Source of the DNA: Vallitaleaceae bacterium 9-2
Lineage (GTDB): Bacteria > Bacillota > Clostridia > Lachnospirales > Vallitaleaceae
Assembly: GCA_038396585.1 (NCBI GenBank)
Contig: CP121691.1
Coordinates: 1,054,001 to 1,118,000 of the forward strand
DNA: 64,000 nt
Direction: 5' to 3'
Position 1 is the first letter of the stretch, and every line of letters starts with the position of its first letter. Made by a program: the position numbers and the translations under genes. The notes under the pieces were generated by a model. The model ran no database searches and had not been told where the DNA came from. It saw only the letters and a list, made by a program, of their open reading frames with translations. Below are positions 8,993 to 16,533 of the stretch, in pieces.

Positions 8993-9032
8993 GGTTCAGT
9001 GGATTGTCATAAGTATGGGGATTCACTGGACC
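8993..9032 (+). promoter_or_regulatory. Stable hairpin in the leader of the binding-protein gene
   Basis: A 9-bp stem (8993-9001 with 9024-9032, one G-U pair) encloses 22 bases with a possible small inner stem. It has no T run, so it is not an ordinary terminator. It ends 12 bases before the ribosome site of the lipoprotein gene and could control translation or stabilise the downstream mRNA. No known riboswitch class was recognised. Confidence 0.45.
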
Positions 9033-9057
9033 AGAACTAAAATTGGAGGAAAATGAA

Positions 9058-9993
9058 GTGAAAAAAAGAAATGTAGTTCAAAAAATGATGATGTTGATGA
9101 TGGTAGCGGTATTGCTTATGGGATGCAGCAGTGCAGAAAATAAGACCTTAAATATTGGAGTGATGTCGGATTTAGGGGCTGTACCCATTCTCATCGCGCA
9201 AGAAAAAGGCTTTTTTGAAGAAGAAAATATTGATGTGAATCTTGAAGTATTTCGAAGTGCAGTTGACCGGGATAGTGCTTTACAAACAGGAAACCTAGAT
9301 GGGGCAATGGCGGATATGCTGACAATTTTCTTTTACCAAGAAGCTGGGTATGATATGAAAATGACCTCAAACACATATGGGAATTATAAACTTGTCTCTG
9401 CGCCGGGAGTGACAGCTGATACATTTATGGATATCGAAAGCAAGCAAATTGGACTCTCAAGTAATACAGTTATTGAATTTGCTACAACAGTCATTGCAGA
9501 TGAGATGGGATTTTATGACAGTCTGGAAAAAGTGGCGATTCCACAAATGCCTGTTCGATTAGAGATGCTTAGCACGAATGAATTAAGTGGGGCTACCTTA
9601 CCGGAACCATTAGCAACAAATGCGGTAATGGATGGGGGAACAGTCATCGGAGATACACAAAGCCAAGGATTATATCCGGCGATTATGATTTTCTCAGAAG
9701 CGGCTGTTACTGATAAGACAAAAGCCCTAGAAAAGTTCTACGTAGCATATAATAAAGCAATAGATTATTTGAATGCTACAGATAAAGCAGAATATTATGG
9801 ATTGTTGGTTGAACATTTAGGTTTTTCACAAGCACTACAAGATACATTTGAGATTCCGGCATTTGAACATATTGCAGTGCCAGATGAATACACGTTTGAT
9901 GTAACACAAACATGGATGAAAGAAGCAGGATTAATTGAAAATAGTTATAATTATGAACAAGTAAGTAACTTAAATCTATTACCCAATCGTTAA
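9058..9993 (+). CDS. ABC transporter substrate-binding lipoprotein, SsuA/NMT1-THI5-like
   Basis: A 311-residue lipoprotein: a Lys/Arg N-terminus, a hydrophobic core and the lipobox LLMGCSS. The mature part begins LNIGVMSDLGAVPILIAQEKGFFEEENIDV, the hallmark of NMT1/THI5/SsuA-like binding proteins. I chose the GTG at 9058, eight bases after GGAGG; the frame extends upstream to 9043 but then overlaps the ribosome site. No permease or ATPase gene is next to it. The SsuB/SsuC-type pair at 2034-3537 lacks a binding protein and lies across one chemoreceptor gene, so the three may form one importer. The ligand is unknown. Confidence 0.88.
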   Translation: MKKRNVVQKMMMLMMVAVLLMGCSSAENKTLNIGVMSDLGAVPILIAQEKGFFEEENIDVNLEVFRSAVDRDSALQTGNLDGAMADMLTIFFYQEAGYDMKMTSNTYGNYKLVSAPGVTADTFMDIESKQIGLSSNTVIEFATTVIADEMGFYDSLEKVAIPQMPVRLEMLSTNELSGATLPEPLATNAVMDGGTVIGDTQSQGLYPAIMIFSEAAVTDKTKALEKFYVAYNKAIDYLNATDKAEYYGLLVEHLGFSQALQDTFEIPAFEHIAVPDEYTFDVTQTWMKEAGLIENSYNYEQVSNLNLLPNR

Positions 9994-10008
9994 ATTGGAG
10001 GCGCATAT

Positions 10009-10977
10009 ATGAATATATCAGGAACAAAAGTAGCCATTATTGGAACGGGCAATGTTGGAGCAACGACAGCATATAGTTTAACAGTTCAAGGTGTTTGTTC
10101 AGAGCTTGTACTTATTGATCGAAATCAAGAAAAAGCTATGGGGGAAGTTTTAGACTTGCAGCATAGTATAGAATATCTTAATCGTAATGTACGTGTAAGC
10201 ACAGGAGATTATTCACAGTGCCAAGATGCACATATCGTTGTGATCACGGCGAGTGGAAGTATGGACGGCGTCCACTCGCGATTAGATCTATTAGACAAGA
10301 ATATTCCGATTATGAAGGAAATTGTGGATCAAGTGATGGCAAGCGGATTTAATGGATACATTATTGTTGTATCTAATCCTGTAGATGTACTTAGCTATTA
10401 TGTCTACAAAAGATCGGGATTATCAAAATCCCAGGTTATCGGAACGGGAACATCTATTGAGACGGCAAGATTAAAGCAAATCATTGGAGAACGCATGCGT
10501 GTTGATCCGCGAAGTGTGGATGCTTTTGCTATGGGTGAGCATGGAGACTCTCAAGTTGTTCCATGGTCCCATGTAAGGGTTGGAGGAAAAAGTTTTGACG
10601 ATATACTTGAAGACAATAGTCATCGATTCCAAGAGGTCGATAAAGAAAAAATTGTTGAGATGACCCGTATGGCAGGCAGTGAAGTGCTTCGACGCAAAGG
10701 CAATACTGAATATGGAATTGCAAGTGCAACAACAGGAATTATAAAATCAATTCTGAGGGACGAAAATCAGATTATTACAGTGTCAACGCTTTTAGAAGGA
10801 GAATACGGAGAATATGACGTCTATTGTGGTGTGCCGGTGATTCTTGGTAAAGAAGGTGTTATAGAAATCGGAGAGTATCGGTTAACGGCAGATGAGAAGG
10901 AAAAGTTTCATGCGAGCTGTGAAATTATACGCGAGCATATTAATAAACTTTCTCTTGATAAAACAGATAAAAGATGA
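10009..10977 (+). CDS. L-lactate / L-2-hydroxyacid dehydrogenase
   Basis: A 322-residue member of the NAD-dependent LDH/MDH family, which reduces a 2-oxoacid to an L-2-hydroxyacid. The Rossmann motif GTGNVGATTAYSL, the active-site Arg (R91 in HSRLDLL), VSNPVDVLSYY and the catalytic His in GEHGDSQ are all present. At the position that is Gln in true lactate dehydrogenases and Arg in malate dehydrogenases, this protein has Met85. That suggests a preference for a larger or more hydrophobic 2-oxoacid, as in L-2-hydroxyisocaproate dehydrogenases. GGAGG precedes the ATG, 15 bases after the lipoprotein stop, so the two are probably co-transcribed. Pyruvate activity remains possible. Confidence 0.85.
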   Translation: MNISGTKVAIIGTGNVGATTAYSLTVQGVCSELVLIDRNQEKAMGEVLDLQHSIEYLNRNVRVSTGDYSQCQDAHIVVITASGSMDGVHSRLDLLDKNIPIMKEIVDQVMASGFNGYIIVVSNPVDVLSYYVYKRSGLSKSQVIGTGTSIETARLKQIIGERMRVDPRSVDAFAMGEHGDSQVVPWSHVRVGGKSFDDILEDNSHRFQEVDKEKIVEMTRMAGSEVLRRKGNTEYGIASATTGIIKSILRDENQIITVSTLLEGEYGEYDVYCGVPVILGKEGVIEIGEYRLTADEKEKFHASCEIIREHINKLSLDKTDKR

Positions 10978-10995
10978 TAAAGTATATATGGTCTA

Positions 10996-11069
10996 GGGAG
11001 TATAGCTCAGTTGGTTAGAGTGCTTGCTTGACATGCAAGAGGTCGCTGGTTCGAATCCAGTTACGCCCA
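10996..11069 (+). tRNA. tRNA-Val(GAC) with an A4-G69 acceptor mismatch
   Basis: A complete 74-base cloverleaf with anticodon GAC in loop TTGACAT, a D-stem GCTC/GAGT, anticodon stem CTTGC/GCAAG and T-stem GCTGG/CCAGT with loop TTCGAAT. The discriminator is A and CCA is not encoded. The acceptor stem pairs at six of seven positions; position 4-69 is A against G, where a U would be expected. A normal clostridial valine tRNA would end TACTCCCA. The mismatch could reduce function or mark a decaying copy. Confidence 0.88.
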
Positions 11070-11070
11070 T

Positions 11071-11116
11071 AAAAAGCCTGTTTTGTACATGAATTTGTAT
11101 AGAACAGGCTTTTTTA
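11071..11116 (+). terminator. Terminator after tRNA-Val
   Basis: AAGCCTGTT pairs with AACAGGCTT around a 20-base loop and is followed by a run of T. Confidence 0.85.
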
Positions 11117-11191
11117 CTTTGCTTTTTGTTTTAAGATGTTATAATACAAAGAGAGTATTTATAAAAATGTAGTATACAAGGAGTGACATAG

Positions 11192-12172
11192 ATGAAAAAA
11201 GAGTTGGAAAAACGTTGTCAACAGTTTATCGAGAACAGAGATAAAATCAAAGAGGCTTTTGTGTGGAATGGAGGATTGATTCACCTTGCATGTGCCGCAA
11301 TCTTTACTGCGAACAATAAAACTGCCGATATTCAGCTTCTTTTTTCAAGCAAGCAAATGTTAAAACAGCAAGTGGGTCCGTTTTCAAACTTTAGAAATAC
11401 TGCACAGGCTGCCATCATATCTATGCTTGCCGTAAGCGATTATCCGGGAGAGTATTTAGAAGAAGGACTTGATGTATATGCAGCACTAAAAAAACGCTTT
11501 TGGAGTTCGACCCATCTTGCATTGGCTGCAATGGTTATCGCTCAATTGACAGATAAGACAGAATATATGGGTATTGTAGAACGTACCCGAAGTATTTATG
11601 ACCTGATGAAGTCGGAGCATCCTTTTTTGACAGGCAGTGATGATAGTGCATATTGTGCGTTAATGGCCTTATCTGATAAATCAGATGATGCATTACTAGA
11701 GGATGCACAAATAATCTATACCACGTTAAAGGAACATTTTTTTTCGGCGAATGCAGTACAGTCGCTTAGTCATGTTCTTGCACTAGCAGAAGGTGAGATT
11801 GAAAAAAAGGTAGAGCGCACGATTGAATTATACAGACAGCTTAAGTTGAGAGGATATAAATATGGGACTTCATATGAATTGCCAACACTTGGTGTCTTAG
11901 CCTTAGGACAACAAAATATTACGGAATTAGTCGAAGCGATGATAGAGGTTGACACATGGTTGTCCAAGCAAAAAGGGTTTGGCTTTTTTAGTGGAGTCAC
12001 CAATAAACAGCGCCTTATGTACGCAGGGATGCTAGTGGGGTATCAAGAGGATAACGATAAAATGTTGCAGACAGCAACGCTTAACAGCACAGTATCTATT
12101 ATTATTGCACAGCAGGCGGCGATGATGGCGGCAATTGCTGCCGGTTCAGCATCTGCAGCTGCCTCAAATTGA
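11192..12172 (+). CDS. DUF4003 family protein
   Basis: A 326-residue soluble, mostly helical protein. Its opening (QQFIENRDKIKEAFVWNGGLIHLACAAIFT) and the repeated helical pattern resemble DUF4003, a Firmicutes family of unknown function. No catalytic motif or signal peptide is evident. The C-terminus is a run of small residues rich in Ala and Ser (IAAGSASAAAS), likely flexible. AGGAG is about seven bases before the ATG. It is followed closely by a HAD phosphatase, probably in one transcript. No function is proposed. Confidence 0.72.
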   Translation: MKKELEKRCQQFIENRDKIKEAFVWNGGLIHLACAAIFTANNKTADIQLLFSSKQMLKQQVGPFSNFRNTAQAAIISMLAVSDYPGEYLEEGLDVYAALKKRFWSSTHLALAAMVIAQLTDKTEYMGIVERTRSIYDLMKSEHPFLTGSDDSAYCALMALSDKSDDALLEDAQIIYTTLKEHFFSANAVQSLSHVLALAEGEIEKKVERTIELYRQLKLRGYKYGTSYELPTLGVLALGQQNITELVEAMIEVDTWLSKQKGFGFFSGVTNKQRLMYAGMLVGYQEDNDKMLQTATLNSTVSIIIAQQAAMMAAIAAGSASAAASN

Positions 12173-12192
12173 TTAAAAAGGAGACTATATAC

Positions 12193-13032
12193 ATGCAGAA
12201 GATTATTTTTTTTGATGTTGATGGAACATTAGTGGATTTTAACGGAGATATGCCGAAGTCTAACCTTCATGCTTTGGAACAGCTTAAGCGAAAAGGACAT
12301 AAGATATATATATGCACAGGCAGAAGTCGTTTTAGTCTGACGCAAAAACTATTGGATGCGAATTTTGATGGAATTATTGGCGCATCGGGAGCCTATGTTG
12401 AATGTGAAGGTCAAGAGATATATCAACACATTATGAATCCAGATGATGTACATAATATCCTTGAGTTGGCCCAAAGAGAAGACTGGATCTATAGTTGCCA
12501 GACAAAAGACCAGATTTTGATGCCGGACAGATCCAAAGAGAGAATGTTGGATTATTTTAAAGAGCAAAAAGGCTTGACGGAAGAACAAATCAAAGAAAAT
12601 CCGCTTTTTGTTAATTTCTTAAAGAAGGGAATTTCGTCAGAAATTGAAAAAAATATTGATAAGATTGAAAAGATTGTCTATAGAGAAAGTCCCTCTCCCA
12701 TACATAAAGTCAAAGAAGTGCTGGGAGAAAATATCGAGGTGACAATGTTAAGCTTTGAAGGTGCAAATGAAGGAAGTGGTGAAATATCTACAGTAGGTAT
12801 TCACAAAGCATTTGGCATCCAAAAAGTTCTTGATTATTATGGAATGGACCGATCCGAAAGTATTGCCTTCGGTGATGGACCCAATGATATTGAGATGATG
12901 CAATATGTTGGTCTAAGTGTTGCCATGGGTAATGCAACAGATGCAGTTAAAGAAGTTGCCGATATGGTGACAGACGCAGTGCATGAAGATGGGATTATCC
13001 ATGCTTTAGAAAAATTAAAATTGATAGAATAA
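12193..13032 (+). CDS. Cof-type HAD-superfamily sugar-phosphate phosphatase
   Basis: A 279-residue HAD hydrolase. The nucleophile motif is FFDVDGTLVDF, motif II is the CTGRS region, and motif IV is FGDGPNDIEMMQYVG followed by VAMGNATDAVKEVAD, as in the Cof/YidA group with an alpha/beta cap. These enzymes dephosphorylate sugar phosphates, nucleotides or flavin phosphates; specificity cannot be set here. The start at 12193 has AAGGAG nine bases upstream. A longer frame from 12169 would overlap the previous gene and lacks a site. Confidence 0.9.
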   Translation: MQKIIFFDVDGTLVDFNGDMPKSNLHALEQLKRKGHKIYICTGRSRFSLTQKLLDANFDGIIGASGAYVECEGQEIYQHIMNPDDVHNILELAQREDWIYSCQTKDQILMPDRSKERMLDYFKEQKGLTEEQIKENPLFVNFLKKGISSEIEKNIDKIEKIVYRESPSPIHKVKEVLGENIEVTMLSFEGANEGSGEISTVGIHKAFGIQKVLDYYGMDRSESIAFGDGPNDIEMMQYVGLSVAMGNATDAVKEVADMVTDAVHEDGIIHALEKLKLIE

Positions 13033-13104
13033 TATGGTATAATATAAAAATATAGATATGTGTACTAAGGGATATTATATAAATGAACGGAAAGAGAAGA
13101 TGCC

Positions 13105-14070
13105 ATGAAAAAAATATTTTTTACAGTCATGAGTGTACTTATTATGATTTCATTTTCTTATCAAAGCCAAGGGTCTGTCATTAAAGACAAAAGCGAGAAT
13201 GTACTTTATACGTATATTGATTCTTCACAATTTATGGCTTCAATATATTGGGAAGATGCCTGGTCCGATTTGGAAGGTGGAGACTTCGAATTAGTCGTTG
13301 TGGCAGATAATCATCTGGATGAACCCTTATATAGTGACAAAGTACAGGGGAAATCCATTGTGTTTTCTTATCCTGAACAAACAAAAAAGTTGAACATACA
13401 GCTATATTATCAGACGGGTGAAGAGGAACGGTTGCTTCAGGAAAAAGACATAGAGCTTATGGATGGAGAGTTCTTACGAGGTAATCAAGTAAGTGAAAAA
13501 AAGTCTCCTCAACTTAACTTAGCCTATTATTCGCTGGAAGAATCGACTCTATATATTGAAGTTAATGATAATAGACAACAACAGGTAATCTATGGGGAAG
13601 GTACGATTGCGATTGATTTAGAATCAGGTAATAATCGCTATGAAGTTTTTTTTGAAGGACAAGAGCATATTATTTATGGTGTGAGTGGTGAAGTGTTTTA
13701 TAATACGGTTCCGCCAAGCATTCAAATTTATGATGAAACGTATGTGATTAATCAAGAGACAGAACGAGCCAGTATTCAGGGAAAGGTTGAGAATGGATCG
13801 TATCTTATGATTAACCAGCGCGAGGTTATACTTGATAACAATGGTGAATTTGAATATGATATAGAGTTGAATGAAGGTAAGAACCGAATTACTCTTTTTG
13901 CAAAAAGTGAAGCAGGTGTTAGTAGCTTTCGTAGCATTGTCATTGACTATCAACGAGAAAAAGCCACGCAAAAAAGCAATGTATGGAAGATTGTTTTTGG
14001 GAGTGTAGCAGGGGGATGTGCAGTTTTAGTTTTAGCTTTGTATTTAGTAAAAAAACGTAAGAAAAATTAG
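13105..14070 (+). CDS. Secreted, membrane-anchored protein with Ig-like C-terminal domain
   Basis: A 321-residue surface protein. An N-terminal signal peptide (IFFTVMSVLIMISFS) is followed by about 260 extracellular residues of beta-rich sequence, a membrane helix near 294-315 and a basic KKRKKN tail, so it is a type I membrane protein. Residues 215-280 (ASIQGKVENGSYLMINQREV to NRITLFAKSEAG) look like a glucodextranase-B/Ig-like fold common in cell-surface proteins. No enzyme motif is visible. The rest is not recognised. A terminator at 14101 isolates it from the next gene. Confidence 0.7.
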   Translation: MKKIFFTVMSVLIMISFSYQSQGSVIKDKSENVLYTYIDSSQFMASIYWEDAWSDLEGGDFELVVVADNHLDEPLYSDKVQGKSIVFSYPEQTKKLNIQLYYQTGEEERLLQEKDIELMDGEFLRGNQVSEKKSPQLNLAYYSLEESTLYIEVNDNRQQQVIYGEGTIAIDLESGNNRYEVFFEGQEHIIYGVSGEVFYNTVPPSIQIYDETYVINQETERASIQGKVENGSYLMINQREVILDNNGEFEYDIELNEGKNRITLFAKSEAGVSSFRSIVIDYQREKATQKSNVWKIVFGSVAGGCAVLVLALYLVKKRKKN

Positions 14071-14100
14071 TTTTATAATGGAATAAAGGTTCATAAGTAG

Positions 14101-14145
14101 AGGATGGATGTACTTGATTGGTTGTGCTTGTACCCATCCTTTTTT
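14101..14145 (+). terminator. Terminator after the surface-protein gene
   Basis: AGGATGG at 14101-14107 pairs with CCATCCT at 14133-14139, helped by a GTAC/GTAC inner stem, and is followed by a T run. Confidence 0.8.
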
Positions 14146-14158
14146 GATGCATTATTTT

Positions 14159-14187
14159 TTGACGCTAGCAATGATTTGGAGTAAAAT
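14159..14187 (+). promoter_or_regulatory. Promoter of the HD-GYP gene
   Basis: TTGACG (14159-14164), 17-bp spacer and TAAAAT (14182-14187), about 48 bases before the start codon. It likely drives the HD-GYP, binding-protein and chemoreceptor genes together. Confidence 0.7.
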
Positions 14188-14234
14188 ATAAATTAAGCAC
14201 ATGTAATGTAAAAAAGACTCCAAAGGAGATAAAT

Positions 14235-15608
14235 ATGAAAAGGTTTAAGTTTAAATCTATTGTCAGTAGACTCGCATTTCATGTATCCGTTGCGGTGTTT
14301 TTGGTCTCGATTGCCTTTAGCACATTAAACTACTTTGGAGAAAAAAAGGACATTGAAGAGAGGATGAGTGCAAAACTCGGATATATTCTTGATACCGCAT
14401 CGTCAAGTCTTACACTCCCGGTATGGAGAATTGATTATCCTGCGATGGAAGGTATTATAAAAAGTTTTGCCAGAAAGTCGGAGGTTGTATCTATAGAATT
14501 GTTTGACTTAGATTATCAACCTATCTATAGTGCAACTAAAAGTGACAAATCCTATGAAGAATATATGACATATACGGATGAAGTTGATATCTTTTATAAT
14601 GGAGAAATCTTAGCAAGTGTCAAGATATCGATAACCGACTATTACGAAGTGAAATTCTTCCAAAAAACGGTATCGAAAAACATGCTTCTATTAGCCTTTC
14701 AGATTATCATTATACTCTTTATGATTCGATTTTTAACGACAAGAGAGCTTCAACCTTTATCCAGAATTAATCAAGCGGCTAAACGTATTGCAGAAGGAGA
14801 TTTTGAACATTTTATTACGGAAATTGGTGATAATGAAATAGGTGCTCTTGGGACAACGATTAACAATATGCAAGGCAAGCTTAATATACAAAAAAAACAA
14901 ATCTTACATAACATGAACAAAATACGCCTTCAAAATGAAAAGCTCGTAAATGCCAATATGGAAATAGAAGCCCTTTATGGTCAGACCAAAGCATACAGCC
15001 AACAGCTTGAAGCATCAATTGAGATGAATCGGCTGGCGTATTTTGAGACCGTAAAAGCCCTTGCGAAAGCGATAGAGGCCAAAGATCATTATACAGCAGG
15101 ACATTGTGAGAGAGTTGCAAGTCTATCTGTAGAGATTGGACGCCATCTTAAGCTAGAGGAACAGGATTTAGAGACATTACACTTAGCGGCTACCCTACAT
15201 GATATCGGGAAAATTGGTATATCATCGGAGGTCTTAAATAAAGAAGGAAAGCTGACGAGAGAGGAGTACAATTACATCAAGCAGCATCCTAGAATCGGGT
15301 ATGATATTCTTTGTGATATCTCGTCATTAAAAAAAGCGGCTAAAATTGTACTTCAACATCATGAACGCTGGGATGGAAAAGGTTATTCGTGTGAGCTAAA
15401 AGCTACAGAAACATCTCTTGAAGCAAGGATAATAGGAATAGTAGATGCGTTTGATGCTATGACAAGTAGTCGCCCATATAGAAAACAAGCACTATCAATA
15501 GAAGAAGCAATGCGTGAAATTCTAAACGGAAAAGGTAAACAATTTGATGAAGAGATTGCCGAGATTCTTCTCAAAATCATCGTCTTAGAAGGTGAAGCTT
15601 ATGAATAA
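14235..15608 (+). CDS. Membrane HD-GYP-family c-di-GMP phosphodiesterase with HAMP
   Basis: A 457-residue signalling protein. One N-terminal membrane helix, an extracellular stretch of about 120 residues, a second helix near 150-170, HAMP (about 170-222), a coiled coil, then the HD-GYP domain. Metal-binding signatures HCERVA, HDIGKIG, the HPRIGYDIL helix and HHERWDGKGY are intact, so c-di-GMP hydrolysis is plausible. The signature GYP tripeptide is GYS here. AAAGGAG precedes the ATG. The stop overlaps the next gene by eight bases. It probably couples an outside signal to c-di-GMP level and motility, given the adjacent chemoreceptor. Confidence 0.9.
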   Translation: MKRFKFKSIVSRLAFHVSVAVFLVSIAFSTLNYFGEKKDIEERMSAKLGYILDTASSSLTLPVWRIDYPAMEGIIKSFARKSEVVSIELFDLDYQPIYSATKSDKSYEEYMTYTDEVDIFYNGEILASVKISITDYYEVKFFQKTVSKNMLLLAFQIIIILFMIRFLTTRELQPLSRINQAAKRIAEGDFEHFITEIGDNEIGALGTTINNMQGKLNIQKKQILHNMNKIRLQNEKLVNANMEIEALYGQTKAYSQQLEASIEMNRLAYFETVKALAKAIEAKDHYTAGHCERVASLSVEIGRHLKLEEQDLETLHLAATLHDIGKIGISSEVLNKEGKLTREEYNYIKQHPRIGYDILCDISSLKKAAKIVLQHHERWDGKGYSCELKATETSLEARIIGIVDAFDAMTSSRPYRKQALSIEEAMREILNGKGKQFDEEIAEILLKIIVLEGEAYE

Positions 15609-16485
15609 AAATAACAAGGCTCCTTATATTCCGATGTATTTTCGCTATGTACTGTTAGCTTTATTTTTGGCGTTTTTTCTACCGATTTATTTTAAGGATT
15701 TTCAAAGGCTTCAAACAACATCTGAAGAGATAACACTCATGAGCGAATATGAAACGGTGTTTAATATAGAAAATCTCCAGACAGAACCTATTATTTTAGT
15801 GACCAACAATTATGAACCATATATCTATAATGACCCAGACCGCTTTAGCTTTGTGGAAGAAGTTGTAGAAGCGGCGCTTTTGGCAGCAGAAGTTGATTAC
15901 GTAATCGAAAGATATCCTTGGGAAAGGTGCCTAGAAATGGTTCAAACGGGCAGAGCATTTGGAACCTTCCCTTATATTGAAACCAAAGAGCGTAAAAGCA
16001 GATATATATTTTCATCCAGTATTATGGATACAATGGATGACTTTACGGTACTTTTTTATAATCGTCAGATACGTGAGTTGGAGGGGGTGCATATTGATAA
16101 TATGCAGCAATTGAGTACATATCGTATAGGCGTGATGAGTAATTTTTATTATTTGCCGATAATTTCAAATTACAACTTGAAAACAGAGACAGCATATGAT
16201 CAGGTATATCTTTTTCATGAACTTGCAGCGGGAAGGTTGGATATTGTTGTATCCGATTATTATGTTGGAGAATACATAGTGGAAGAAAACTTACCAGAAC
16301 AAGCAAAAGATATTGGGGTATTAGATTATGAGTGGCCCGTGCATTATGATTATTATAAAGTCATGATGGACAAAGAAAATCCCCAAGCTAAGTGGTTTAT
16401 ACAAGCTTTTGATGAAGGCATGCAGATTATACAAAATAATGGACAATATGATGACTTATATAAGAAGTTTCAAGATGAGTTTTAA
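15601..16485 (+). CDS. Membrane-anchored family 3 solute-binding protein
   Basis: About 294 residues. The N-terminus carries one hydrophobic segment (YVLLALFLAFFLPIYF) without a lipobox, so the protein is probably tethered by an uncleaved anchor. The rest is a periplasmic-binding-protein fold of the amino-acid type (FVEEVVEAALLAAEVDYVIERYPWERCLEMVQTG and GTFPYIETKERK). The ATG at 15601 has AAGGTG six bases before it; a GTG at 15592 is less likely. No transporter genes follow. Lying between an HD-GYP enzyme and a chemoreceptor, it may act as a ligand sensor rather than an importer. The ligand is unknown. Confidence 0.82.
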   Translation: MNKNNKAPYIPMYFRYVLLALFLAFFLPIYFKDFQRLQTTSEEITLMSEYETVFNIENLQTEPIILVTNNYEPYIYNDPDRFSFVEEVVEAALLAAEVDYVIERYPWERCLEMVQTGRAFGTFPYIETKERKSRYIFSSSIMDTMDDFTVLFYNRQIRELEGVHIDNMQQLSTYRIGVMSNFYYLPIISNYNLKTETAYDQVYLFHELAAGRLDIVVSDYYVGEYIVEENLPEQAKDIGVLDYEWPVHYDYYKVMMDKENPQAKWFIQAFDEGMQIIQNNGQYDDLYKKFQDEF

Positions 16486-16533
16486 CGTTAACCGTAGGTT
16501 CAATTTTTGTGAACATGTATTGGAGGGAATGCC

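Noticed and set aside
8993-9032. Hairpin as a terminator between chemoreceptor and lipoprotein genes
   Set aside because: No T run follows the stem, and the ribosome site is directly downstream.
10009-10977. Calling this enzyme malate dehydrogenase
   Set aside because: The specificity position is Met, not Arg, and the rest matches LDH/HicDH more closely.
13624-13971. 115-codon minus-strand frame inside the surface-protein gene
   Set aside because: The plus-strand gene has a signal peptide, beta-rich pattern and anchor; the reverse frame has no site or family and an odd composition.
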